Positions 44,777 to 52,712 of a stretch of 64,000 bases of DNA are shown piece after piece; within the stretch, counting starts at the first letter, position 1, and every line of letters starts with the position of its first letter. The position numbers were made by a program, and so were the translations under genes. The notes beneath the pieces are model-generated. The model was not told the DNA's origin. It searched no databases and was given only the letters and a program-made list of their open reading frames with translations. Origin of the DNA: an uncultured Clostridium sp. (lineage in GTDB: Bacteria > Bacillota > Clostridia > Clostridiales > Clostridiaceae); assembly GCA_937927335.1 (NCBI GenBank), contig CALBDU010000083.1:62001-126000 (forward strand), written 5' to 3'.

Positions 44777-44806
44777 TTGACATTATGTTTGAATATTCTG
44801 TAGAAT
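44777..44806 (+). promoter_or_regulatory. Promoter of citrate synthase, overlapped by a CodY-like motif
   Basis: A consensus TTGACA (44777-44782), 18-base spacer and TAGAAT (44801-44806). The 15 bases at 44792-44806 match the CodY consensus at 11 positions, and lie across the spacer and -10. Confidence 0.6.
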
Positions 44807-44836
44807 AGGTTTGTAATTATAATATTTGGAGGAGCT

Positions 44837-46198
44837 ATGAACAACGAAAAGCAGATAATTGAAAATTATACTGAAAAGTACAGCAGAATATGCAGGGAAA
44901 AGGGAATTATCGACAGCAAGCTCTATGAGCAGTTTGGAGTTAAAAGAGGACTCAGGGATAATAACGGCACTGGTGTGCTTTCAGGAATAACAAATATATC
45001 GCTGGTACAGGCTAATGAAGAAATTGACGGCAAGCTGGTACCTTGTGAGGGAAAACTGTACTACCGGGGATATAATATTATTGATCTTGTAAATGGATTT
45101 ATGAATAATAACAGATATGGCTTTGAAGAAGTAACCTATCTGCTACTGTTTTCAGAACTGCCAAATGAGGAGCAGCTCAGGGAATTCAAGGAAATTTTAT
45201 CGGGCTATGGCAGTCTTCCGAAGAATTTTGTTAGAGACGTAATAATGAAGGTACCTACCAGAGATATTATGAATTCATTGACTAAAAGTGTACTTACCAT
45301 GGCATCCTATGATAAAAGAGCCTCGGATGTATCCCTGGATAATGTGCTTGGACAGTGCCTAAAGCTCATAGGCATATTTCCAATGCTTTCAGTGTACGGC
45401 TACCATGCATATAATCACTATGAATGCGGGGACAGCTTCTATATCCACAGGCCTGATGAAAATTTGTCCTTTGCAGAAAATATATTAAGAATGCTGAGAC
45501 CGGATAAAAAGTATACCGAGCTGGAAGCAAAGGTATTAGACATAGCATTGGTTCTCCATATGGAGCATGGCGGGGGAAATAACTCAACCTTTACAACCAG
45601 AGTTGTAACCTCATCAGGTTCGGATACATACTCTGTCATTGCAGCAGCTCTTTCTTCGCTGAAGGGTCCAAGACATGGCGGCGCAAATATAAAGGTAGTT
45701 GAGATGATAAAGGACATAAAGGAGCATGTAACTGACACTAAGGATGAAGCTGAAGTAAAGACCTATTTATCAAAAATCCTTAAAAAGGAAGCCTTTGACC
45801 AAAGAGGGCTCATTTATGGAATGGGACATGCAGTATATTCTATTTCAGATCCAAGGGCAGAGCTGTTTAAGGAATTTGTTAGAAAGCTGGCAAATGAAAA
45901 GGGACGAAATGATGACTTTGATTTGTATTCTATGGTAGAGAAGCTTGCACCTGAGGCAATTTCACAGGTAAGGCAGATGTACAAGGAGGTCAGTGCCAAC
46001 GTGGACTTCTACAGCGGATTTGTTTACAGCATGCTGGATATACCTCTGGAATTGTATACACCTATTTTTGCCATGGCAAGAATCGTGGGCTGGAGTGCAC
46101 ACAGACTGGAAGAGCTTGTGAATGCAGAGAAAATTATGAGGCCTGCCTATAAGAGTATAGTAAAGAAAAAGCCATATATTTCCATGGAAGACAGATAG
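44837..46198 (+). CDS. Citrate synthase
   Basis: A 453-residue citrate synthase that condenses acetyl-CoA and oxaloacetate, feeding glutamate synthesis in an anaerobe with an incomplete TCA cycle. Catalytic residues appear in HMEHGGGNNSTF, KGPRHGGAN and MGHAVYSISDPRA, and RIVGWSAHRLEE closes the active site. Its ~70-residue N-terminal extension and length are those of the long form common in clostridia. TTGGAGGAGC precedes the ATG. No aconitase or isocitrate dehydrogenase gene is adjacent. Confidence 0.93.
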   Translation: MNNEKQIIENYTEKYSRICREKGIIDSKLYEQFGVKRGLRDNNGTGVLSGITNISLVQANEEIDGKLVPCEGKLYYRGYNIIDLVNGFMNNNRYGFEEVTYLLLFSELPNEEQLREFKEILSGYGSLPKNFVRDVIMKVPTRDIMNSLTKSVLTMASYDKRASDVSLDNVLGQCLKLIGIFPMLSVYGYHAYNHYECGDSFYIHRPDENLSFAENILRMLRPDKKYTELEAKVLDIALVLHMEHGGGNNSTFTTRVVTSSGSDTYSVIAAALSSLKGPRHGGANIKVVEMIKDIKEHVTDTKDEAEVKTYLSKILKKEAFDQRGLIYGMGHAVYSISDPRAELFKEFVRKLANEKGRNDDFDLYSMVEKLAPEAISQVRQMYKEVSANVDFYSGFVYSMLDIPLELYTPIFAMARIVGWSAHRLEELVNAEKIMRPAYKSIVKKKPYISMEDR

Positions 46199-46207
46199 AT
46201 AACATCA

Positions 46208-46236
46208 CAGCAATCCTGTTTGGGATTGCTGTTTTT
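46208..46236 (+). terminator. Terminator after citrate synthase
   Basis: CAGCAATCC and GGATTGCTG form a 9-bp stem followed by five T residues. Confidence 0.9.
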
Positions 46237-46246
46237 AAATAGGAAA

Positions 46247-46255
46247 TGCTATAAT
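46247..46255 (+). promoter_or_regulatory. Extended -10 of the YdjC gene
   Basis: TGC-TATAAT stands 30 bases before the start codon, directly after the citrate synthase terminator. No clear -35. Confidence 0.4.
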
Positions 46256-46284
46256 TTATTAATTAATAAACAGAAGGTGATTAT

Positions 46285-47178
46285 ATGTATTTTAATCCGG
46301 CATTAAAAAGGATGGGCTTATCAAAAGATGATAAGGTGCTAATTATACATGCAGACGATGTAGGAGTGACACAGTCTTCAGTGGAGGCATTTCAGGAGCT
46401 TTCCAGTTTTGGCACAGTTACCTGCGGTTCCGCCATCATTCCGTCCTCATGGTTTCCTTATGCTGCAAAAGCATATTACGAAAACCCGGATCTGGATTTA
46501 GGTATTCACTTGGCATTTAACTGTGAGTTTGAAACTTACCTTTGGAGACCCATATCAAATATAGATGCTGATTCAGGTATTATCGACGAAAAAGGTTATT
46601 TTAAGCAGGAGGCTCAGGGTATTATGGAAACGGCCAGACCTGAAGCCATAGCAAAAGAGGCGGAGTACCAAATAAAGCTGGCGTTAAATTTTGGATTGAA
46701 GCCTTCTCATGCAGACTCACACTCGCTAATGTTAATGGCACCCCAGTTTATAAAAAGCTATATGGAAACCTGCAAGGAATATGATATTCTCCCTGTACTG
46801 CTCAACGTTTATCAAGACAGTGCCGGCGATCCATACCTTCAGCAAATGATGTCAAAATATAATGCTGGTAAGTATATTGAAGAGGCAAGAGCATCGGGAA
46901 TGGCTGCGGCAGATAATATTTCCTTCATTCCTCTAAATAAGCTTCAGAATCCTGAGGAAAGGTTGGAAGCAGCAAAACATATATTTGACAAGCTGAAGCC
47001 GGGTACCATTACCCATTTTTCTATTCATCCATTGAAGGATACCCCAGAAACCCGTGCCTTAAAAGGTAATTTTCAGGCACGGATCTCAGACTACGAAAAC
47101 TATATGAAAAAGGAAATTGTGGATTATATAAAGAACAAAGGTATAATTCTGGCGGGCTACAGGGATATTATTTCTTAA
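46285..47178 (+). CDS. ChbG/HpnK (YdjC) family carbohydrate deacetylase
   Basis: A 297-residue protein with the YdjC metal site: HADDVGVTQSS (His-Asp-Asp), HLAFNCEF, and KPSHADSHSLM. Family members remove N-acetyl groups from di- or oligosaccharides such as chitobiose or act on hopanoid precursors. FSIHPLKDTPE near the C terminus resembles the closing motif. GAAGGTGA precedes the ATG. No sugar transporter is nearby, so the substrate cannot be inferred. Confidence 0.85.
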   Translation: MYFNPALKRMGLSKDDKVLIIHADDVGVTQSSVEAFQELSSFGTVTCGSAIIPSSWFPYAAKAYYENPDLDLGIHLAFNCEFETYLWRPISNIDADSGIIDEKGYFKQEAQGIMETARPEAIAKEAEYQIKLALNFGLKPSHADSHSLMLMAPQFIKSYMETCKEYDILPVLLNVYQDSAGDPYLQQMMSKYNAGKYIEEARASGMAAADNISFIPLNKLQNPEERLEAAKHIFDKLKPGTITHFSIHPLKDTPETRALKGNFQARISDYENYMKKEIVDYIKNKGIILAGYRDIIS

Positions 47179-47247
47179 GCTCCTGGCTCAGCTATTTATA
47201 CTGAAAATATAACAATAATATTCTAACATTGAAAGCTGGCGATAATT

Positions 47248-47919
47248 TTGGAACAAAAAATAAAGATAATCAAAAACGGACCTTATTTGGTATCAGGAAA
47301 TATTCCTCTTCAAGAGAAGATAATAATGCCTGCAGGAAAAAAATATAAATTAAAGGAGGGCAGGGAGCTTCCTCAATCAGAAACATATGCCTTATGCCGC
47401 TGCGGCAAGTCAAAAAACGCTCCCTTCTGCGACGGATCCCATAAATTCAGCGTATTTGACGGTACGGAGACTGCATCAAAGGACAATTATACTCATAGGG
47501 CAAAATTGATAAAAGGACCTGGAGTAAATATGCTGGATGACCACAGATGTGCCCTGGGCAGATTTTGCCACCGGGATAACGGGAATGCCTGGGAACTTAC
47601 ACATAATTCTGATGATGCTGAAAATAAAAGTGAAGCAATTCAGGCTGCTGTTGAGTGTCCGGCAGGAAGACTCACAGCAGTAGAAAAAACAGGGGCTCTC
47701 ATAGAGCTTTCCCTTGAGCCTGCTGTATATATTGTTCAAGACCCGGAAAAGGACTCCAGTGCAGGAATATTCGTTCAAGGGAATATACCCATAGAATCAT
47801 CTGAAGGCGGAATATATGAGATACGGAACAGGGTCGCTCTGTGCCGATGCGGTAAATCGTCAAACAAACCCTTCTGCGATGGTACACACTGCTCTGTTAA
47901 ATACCTGGATAAATTATAA
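47248..47919 (+). CDS. CDGSH-type iron-sulfur protein with two clusters
   Basis: A 223-residue protein with two CDGSH motifs, CRCGKSKNAPFCDGSH (about 50-65) and CRCGKSSNKPFCDGTH (about 199-214), each a 2Fe-2S ligand set of three Cys and one His. Between them is a region with CALGRFCHRD and VECPAGRL, resembling the divergent mono-cluster ferredoxin domain. The start is TTG 47248; no strong ribosome site is seen before it, so the start is less sure. The next gene follows after 14 bases. Confidence 0.83.
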   Translation: MEQKIKIIKNGPYLVSGNIPLQEKIIMPAGKKYKLKEGRELPQSETYALCRCGKSKNAPFCDGSHKFSVFDGTETASKDNYTHRAKLIKGPGVNMLDDHRCALGRFCHRDNGNAWELTHNSDDAENKSEAIQAAVECPAGRLTAVEKTGALIELSLEPAVYIVQDPEKDSSAGIFVQGNIPIESSEGGIYEIRNRVALCRCGKSSNKPFCDGTHCSVKYLDKL

Positions 47920-47933
47920 ATGGTGGTGAATTT

Positions 47934-48710
47934 ATGGAAAAGTATAAAAGAATGCCTGCTCTATTCATAGGTCACGGGTCTCCCATGAATGCCATAGAAG
48001 ACAATGTATATTCAAGGACATGGAAAGAAATAGCTGAAGAATTTCCAAAACCCAATGCTATTTTAGCAATATCAGCTCACTGGTATACCAATGGAACCAA
48101 AATAAATGACCAGCCTGAGCCTGAAATGGTTTATGACATGTACGGATTTCCAGAGGAATTGTACAAAGTCAAATATAATCCTCAGGGAGCACCTGAGTTG
48201 GCGCACATTACAAAATCTATGATCAGCAGGGATGTAAAAATAGATAATAGCTGGGGCTACGACCATGGTACCTGGTCGGTTTTGTGTAATATGTATCCTG
48301 ACGCAGACATTCCGGTATATCAGCTCAGCATCGACAGAAATGAAGCCCCTGAAATACATTTACAGATAGGAAGGGAAATAAGCTCCTTAAGAGACCAGGG
48401 GGTATTGATACTGGGCAGTGGAAATGTGGTACACAATCTTTCAAGGGTGAACTGGAATATGCAGGTCGGATACCCTTGGGCCGATGAATTTGACAGCTAT
48501 GTTAATGATAAAATACAAACAGGAAAATTTGAAGATATAATTAATTACAGAAGGGCAGGTTCATGTGCCGACCTGGCATTTACAATACCTGATCATTTCT
48601 ATCCTTTGCTGTATGTGCTTGGAGCGGTAAAAGATGGTGATAAACTATCCATATATAACAATTCCAGAACTCTTGGATCTCTTTCTATGACTAGCTATTT
48701 ATTCGAATAA
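47934..48710 (+). CDS. Class III extradiol dioxygenase, YgiD/DODA type
   Basis: A 258-residue protein of the LigB-like group. Metal ligands are expected in FIGHGSPMN (His at about 15) and ISAHWYT (His about 49); GSGNVVHNL carries the conserved C-terminal His. E. coli YgiD is a zinc-dependent 4,5-DOPA dioxygenase. Oxygen-dependent ring cleavage is surprising in an anaerobe, so the natural substrate may differ. It lies between CDGSH and pirin genes in one operon; GGTGGTGAA precedes the ATG. Confidence 0.88.
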   Translation: MEKYKRMPALFIGHGSPMNAIEDNVYSRTWKEIAEEFPKPNAILAISAHWYTNGTKINDQPEPEMVYDMYGFPEELYKVKYNPQGAPELAHITKSMISRDVKIDNSWGYDHGTWSVLCNMYPDADIPVYQLSIDRNEAPEIHLQIGREISSLRDQGVLILGSGNVVHNLSRVNWNMQVGYPWADEFDSYVNDKIQTGKFEDIINYRRAGSCADLAFTIPDHFYPLLYVLGAVKDGDKLSIYNNSRTLGSLSMTSYLFE

Positions 48711-48726
48711 GAAAGGAGTGTTATTT

Positions 48727-49566
48727 ATGAATGAATTCAGAACTATTAATAAGGTAATTACAGGGGGCAGGGCTGTTGATGGCGCAGGTGTGAGCCTGGT
48801 AAGAGTCATAGGTTACCATGATACCGAAGATTTTGACCCCTTTCTAATGCTGGATGCCTTTGATTCAAGGAATCCTGAGGATTATATAAAAGGATTTCCA
48901 TGGCATCCTCATAGGGGTATAGAAACCATAACCTATCTAATAAAAGGTGATATTGAACATGGGGACAGTCTGGGAAACAAGGGAAGCATATTAGATGGAC
49001 AATGCCAATGGATGACTGCCGGATCGGGCATAATACACCAGGAGATGCCAAAACCAAGCGAAAGAATGCTGGGAGTGCAGCTTTGGCTCAATCTGCCTGC
49101 AAAATATAAAATGACAGCCCCAAAATACAGGTCTATCACTATAGAGGATATCCCTGTTATAGAGGAACCGGGAAAAAGAATCCATATTATATCCGGAGAC
49201 TATAAAGGCAACAGGGGAGCTGCAAAAGGAGATTTTGTAAAAGCCCTTTACCTTGATGTAGAAATGGAGCCCGGGTCAGAATGGGTAATAGATACCGAAG
49301 GAGAAAACACCTTATTTATTTATATCATGGAGGGAGAAGTAAAGTTTGGTGAAGAAGAACGGCTAATTCAAGAGAAGCATGCAGTACTTTTCAGCCATGG
49401 AAATAAATTAAAGGCTGTTACTGCAGATAAAAAAGCCCGATTTTTGCTTTTTTCAGGGAAACCTTTAAAGGAGCCCATAGCATGGGGCGGACCTATAGTA
49501 ATGAACACTAAGGAGGAATTGGACACAGCCTTTAAGGAACTGGATAATAACACTTTCATAAAATAA
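48727..49566 (+). CDS. Pirin family protein
   Basis: A 279-residue bicupin. The N-terminal cupin has the metal ligands in FPWHPHRGIETITY (two His) and GNKGSILDGQCQWMTAGSGIIHQEMP (His, Glu); the C-terminal cupin lacks metal residues, as is usual. Pirins can be quercetin 2,3-dioxygenases or redox-sensing regulators. ATG 48727 follows AAAGGAGTG; a GTG at 48718 is inside that site. Third gene of the CDGSH-dioxygenase-pirin run. Confidence 0.88.
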   Translation: MNEFRTINKVITGGRAVDGAGVSLVRVIGYHDTEDFDPFLMLDAFDSRNPEDYIKGFPWHPHRGIETITYLIKGDIEHGDSLGNKGSILDGQCQWMTAGSGIIHQEMPKPSERMLGVQLWLNLPAKYKMTAPKYRSITIEDIPVIEEPGKRIHIISGDYKGNRGAAKGDFVKALYLDVEMEPGSEWVIDTEGENTLFIYIMEGEVKFGEEERLIQEKHAVLFSHGNKLKAVTADKKARFLLFSGKPLKEPIAWGGPIVMNTKEELDTAFKELDNNTFIK

Positions 49567-49591
49567 GCAGGAATTGCACATATCACTGCAG

Positions 49592-49622
49592 GGTCTCCAG
49601 TGACAATACTGGAGGCTTTTTT
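49592..49622 (+). terminator. Terminator after pirin
   Basis: CTCCAGT and ACTGGAG form a stem with a GACAAT loop followed by GCTTTTTT. Confidence 0.88.
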
Positions 49623-49715
49623 GATATTATAAACAATTATTAGCAATAATGTAAAATATACGATATAATGGTATGTATATTGTAAAATTTACGGAGTTTA
49701 TGAGGGGGATTTAAA

Positions 49716-51380
49716 GTGAATGTAAAATTAAACAAGTCAATAGCTGCAATAGGGGCTGTATTATCTTTTATTCTGGCTGCTGCAAGCTTTTTTATGGGAA
49801 ATTTCTTTAATTCTCAGGGTACAGTCCAGGGAAAGGCACTGTTGTACAATGCTGCATTTATATTTCTTTTTAGTTTTTTAACGAGTATTATCTTGGTCTA
49901 CTCCATAGCTAAACATTACTCGGTTTCCCTAAACAAAATAAATTTTGTTTTAAAGAGCATTTCAAAGGGAGACCTTACGCAAAAGGTAAATAAAACAAAC
50001 GGCGATTTCTTTCCGGAAATGTTTGATAATCTGGATAGCCTTATGAAAAGCTTTAGGGGCCTTGTATCCAGAATAATTACCCTTAATGACAAGACTATAA
50101 ATTTTTCCGATGATTTAAAGAAGGAAGCGGAAAATGTAAAGACTGCAAATCAGGAGACAAACAAGGCCATTAATGAGGTTTCTGGAGATATGGAAAACCA
50201 GATGAGCATGCTTAAGTCTGCCGGCAGTTATTCAGAAAATGTATCCAATTTAGCAAAGAATATAGCAGGCAAGTCTGCAAATTTAAAGGAGCTTTCCAAT
50301 AACTCCATCAAAACAGTGGAGAACAGTCTGAATAATTTTAATATACTCATAGAAAAAATGAATCTTTCCTCCCAGTCAAATATTATGACATCAAACAAAA
50401 TACAAAGCCTGGGAGAAAAAATATTCCTAATTCAAAATATTGCTGACGTAGTTAGTGAAATCAGTGAAAGTACGAACCTATTATCATTAAACGCATCTAT
50501 TGAGGCGGCCAGGGCTGGTGAAGCAGGAAAAGGTTTTGCAGTAGTGGCGGATGAAGTGAGAAAGCTTGCTGAAAACACCACTGAGCAGGCCAAGGAGATA
50601 CAGAAAATAGTAAATGACATTAAGGGCGAAATATCAGATATATCAAACCATATGGCAGAGGAGATCAAGGCTATAAATGAGTATATAGAATTTTCCAGAA
50701 CCACAGGGCAGTTTCTAAATCAAATAAAAAGTGAAACCAGGAATACCTTTGATGCCTTTAATGAAATCGGCAGTAAAATTGACGAGCAGGTGGCCCACAT
50801 AAATAAAATTGACCAGCTTATTAGAAATACTTCAGATACCTTTGAAAATACAGCCGCTTATACAGAAGAGGTAGCAGCATCCTCTGATGAGCAGTCTGCC
50901 GCTTCCGACAATACCTTAAAGAAAATTACCACTATTATTTCACTTAACAAGGACATTGAAAGCTTTATTGATTCCTTCGTAAAAAATTATGTTATTGACG
51001 AGAAGACCCAGAAGTACATAAACAGTGAGCTTTCAGCACTGAAAAAAATTGCGGAAATTCCTGAGCTGGCATCAATGGAATATAAAGCATGCACTAATAT
51101 TCTAAAAGATAAAATCAAGGAAAGAACCGGTTTTGAACTTTTAGCTGTTATGCAGGAGGATGGCCTGAGGAAGGCAATAACTCTGGATTATACAGAACAG
51201 CAGGTTTATGTAAATTATCACCATAGACCGTATTTCCAGGCTGCCATCAGCGGACAGGATTATATGTCCAAACCTTATATTTCCGAAGATACTTTGAATT
51301 ACTGTATTGCACTGGCTGTACCAGTAAGGAATGGCAGTGGGAAAATAACAGGAATTCTTATGGGAGACCTTACATTATAA
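49716..51380 (+). CDS. Methyl-accepting chemotaxis protein with C-terminal Cache-like domain
   Basis: A 554-residue receptor. Two hydrophobic helices (about 9-27 and 42-66) with almost no loop between them leave no extracellular sensor. A HAMP-like stretch follows, then the MCP coiled coil with the hairpin tip SLNASIEAARAGEAGKGFAVVADEVRKLA. After about residue 425 comes a region with YHHRPYFQAAISGQDYMSKPYISEDT and ALAVPVRNGSGKITGIL, which looks like half of a Cache sensor but sits on the cytoplasmic side. AGGGGGA lies before the start. It probably senses an intracellular ligand. Confidence 0.85.
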   Translation: MNVKLNKSIAAIGAVLSFILAAASFFMGNFFNSQGTVQGKALLYNAAFIFLFSFLTSIILVYSIAKHYSVSLNKINFVLKSISKGDLTQKVNKTNGDFFPEMFDNLDSLMKSFRGLVSRIITLNDKTINFSDDLKKEAENVKTANQETNKAINEVSGDMENQMSMLKSAGSYSENVSNLAKNIAGKSANLKELSNNSIKTVENSLNNFNILIEKMNLSSQSNIMTSNKIQSLGEKIFLIQNIADVVSEISESTNLLSLNASIEAARAGEAGKGFAVVADEVRKLAENTTEQAKEIQKIVNDIKGEISDISNHMAEEIKAINEYIEFSRTTGQFLNQIKSETRNTFDAFNEIGSKIDEQVAHINKIDQLIRNTSDTFENTAAYTEEVAASSDEQSAASDNTLKKITTIISLNKDIESFIDSFVKNYVIDEKTQKYINSELSALKKIAEIPELASMEYKACTNILKDKIKERTGFELLAVMQEDGLRKAITLDYTEQQVYVNYHHRPYFQAAISGQDYMSKPYISEDTLNYCIALAVPVRNGSGKITGILMGDLTL

Positions 51381-51437
51381 AAATTTTAATCCTTGAGTTT
51401 TTCAAACAATATGAATATAATTAATGTGTAATAAAAC

Positions 51438-51468
51438 ATAAGTCATACTTTAGTATGACTTATTATTT
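51438..51468 (+). terminator. Hairpin between the chemoreceptor gene and pepT1
   Basis: ATAAGTCATAC and GTATGACTTAT form a perfect 11-bp stem with a TTTA loop followed by TATTTTG. It ends just before the pepT1 ribosome site, so besides ending the chemoreceptor transcript it could affect pepT1 translation. Confidence 0.75.
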
Positions 51469-51482
51469 TGAAAGGATTAGTT

Positions 51483-52709
51483 ATGTCTAAGGTAGTAGAT
51501 AGGTTTTTAAAATATATAGCAATTGATACAAAATCTGATGAGGATGCCGTAGTCACACCTACTTCTCCCGGACAGTGGAAGCTGGCTGAACAACTAGTCG
51601 AGGAGCTTGGAGAATTAGGGATGGAGGATATTTCCCTTGATGAAAACGGGTATATCATGGCAACACTGCCCTCCAACGTCGACAGGGAAGTACCGGTGAT
51701 AGGTTTTATTGCCCATATGGATACAAGTCCGGAGGTGCCGGGAGCTGATATAAAACCAAGGTTTGTGGAAAACTATAACGGTGAGGATATTATTCTTAAT
51801 GAAGAAAAAAATATAATCCTTTCACCCAGGGAATACCCAAACTTGAAGAATTATGTGGGCAAAACCCTGATAACCACCGATGGAACCACACTGCTTGGAG
51901 CGGATGACAAATCAGGCATAGCAGAAATAATTACAGCACTTGAATGTCTCAAGGAAAATCCACAGATAAAGCATGGCACCATCAGGGTGGCATTCACAAC
52001 AGATGAAGAGATAGGCAAGGTTGGTGAATATTTTGATGTTGAAAAATTCAAGGCAACTCTGGCCTATACTGTGGATGGCGAAGGTGTTGGAGAGTTAAAA
52101 TATGAAAACTTCAATGCTGCCAGCGCAAAAATCACCATATACGGCAAAAGCGTTTTTACAGGAGAGGCTAAAGGAAGAATGATAAATTCCATCAGGGTTG
52201 CACAGCAGTTCATGAACAAATTTCCTGAAAGTGAAACCCCTGAGGATACTGAGGGGTACCAGGGCTTTTACCACATATTGTCCTTTAACGGCAAAGTAGA
52301 GGAAACAAAGCTTCACTATGCCATCAGAGATTTTGATAATGATCAGTTCGAGGCAAGAAAAAGGTTCATAACTGAAGAGGTGCAGAAGATAAACAACATA
52401 TACGGCGAAGGTACTGCAGTTATTGAAATTACAGAACAATACAGGAACATGAAGGAAAAAATTGAAGCTGTGAAGTATATCGTGGATATAGCCATAGAAG
52501 CTATGAAGGAGGTCAACGTGTTCCCTGATGTGGAGCCCTTAAGAGGGGGTACGGACGGGGCAAGGCTGTCATTTTTAGGACTTCCTACACCAAACATATC
52601 AGCAGGAGGACATAATTTTCACAGTAAGTATGAATATATTTCAACCTATGCCATGGAGAAATCGGTAGAGGTAATAATAAAAATTGTTGAATTGTTTGCG
52701 GAGATATAA
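51483..52709 (+). CDS. PepT-like M20 peptidase with substituted lid histidine
   Basis: A 408-residue peptidase T homologue. Metal ligands are intact: IAHMDTSPE, LLGADDKSG, TDEEIG, YTVDG and GGHNFH. But the lid motif that reads VHPG in PepT (and in the second copy here) is VFTG, so the conserved His is F225 and the Pro T226; nearby the EIGRGAD segment is EIGKVGE. In M20 enzymes this His contacts the substrate or oxyanion, so activity may be lost or altered. AAAGGA precedes ATG 51483. The MalT-like regulator gene follows 3 bases after its stop. Confidence 0.87.
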   Translation: MSKVVDRFLKYIAIDTKSDEDAVVTPTSPGQWKLAEQLVEELGELGMEDISLDENGYIMATLPSNVDREVPVIGFIAHMDTSPEVPGADIKPRFVENYNGEDIILNEEKNIILSPREYPNLKNYVGKTLITTDGTTLLGADDKSGIAEIITALECLKENPQIKHGTIRVAFTTDEEIGKVGEYFDVEKFKATLAYTVDGEGVGELKYENFNAASAKITIYGKSVFTGEAKGRMINSIRVAQQFMNKFPESETPEDTEGYQGFYHILSFNGKVEETKLHYAIRDFDNDQFEARKRFITEEVQKINNIYGEGTAVIEITEQYRNMKEKIEAVKYIVDIAIEAMKEVNVFPDVEPLRGGTDGARLSFLGLPTPNISAGGHNFHSKYEYISTYAMEKSVEVIIKIVELFAEI

Positions 52710-52712
52710 GTT

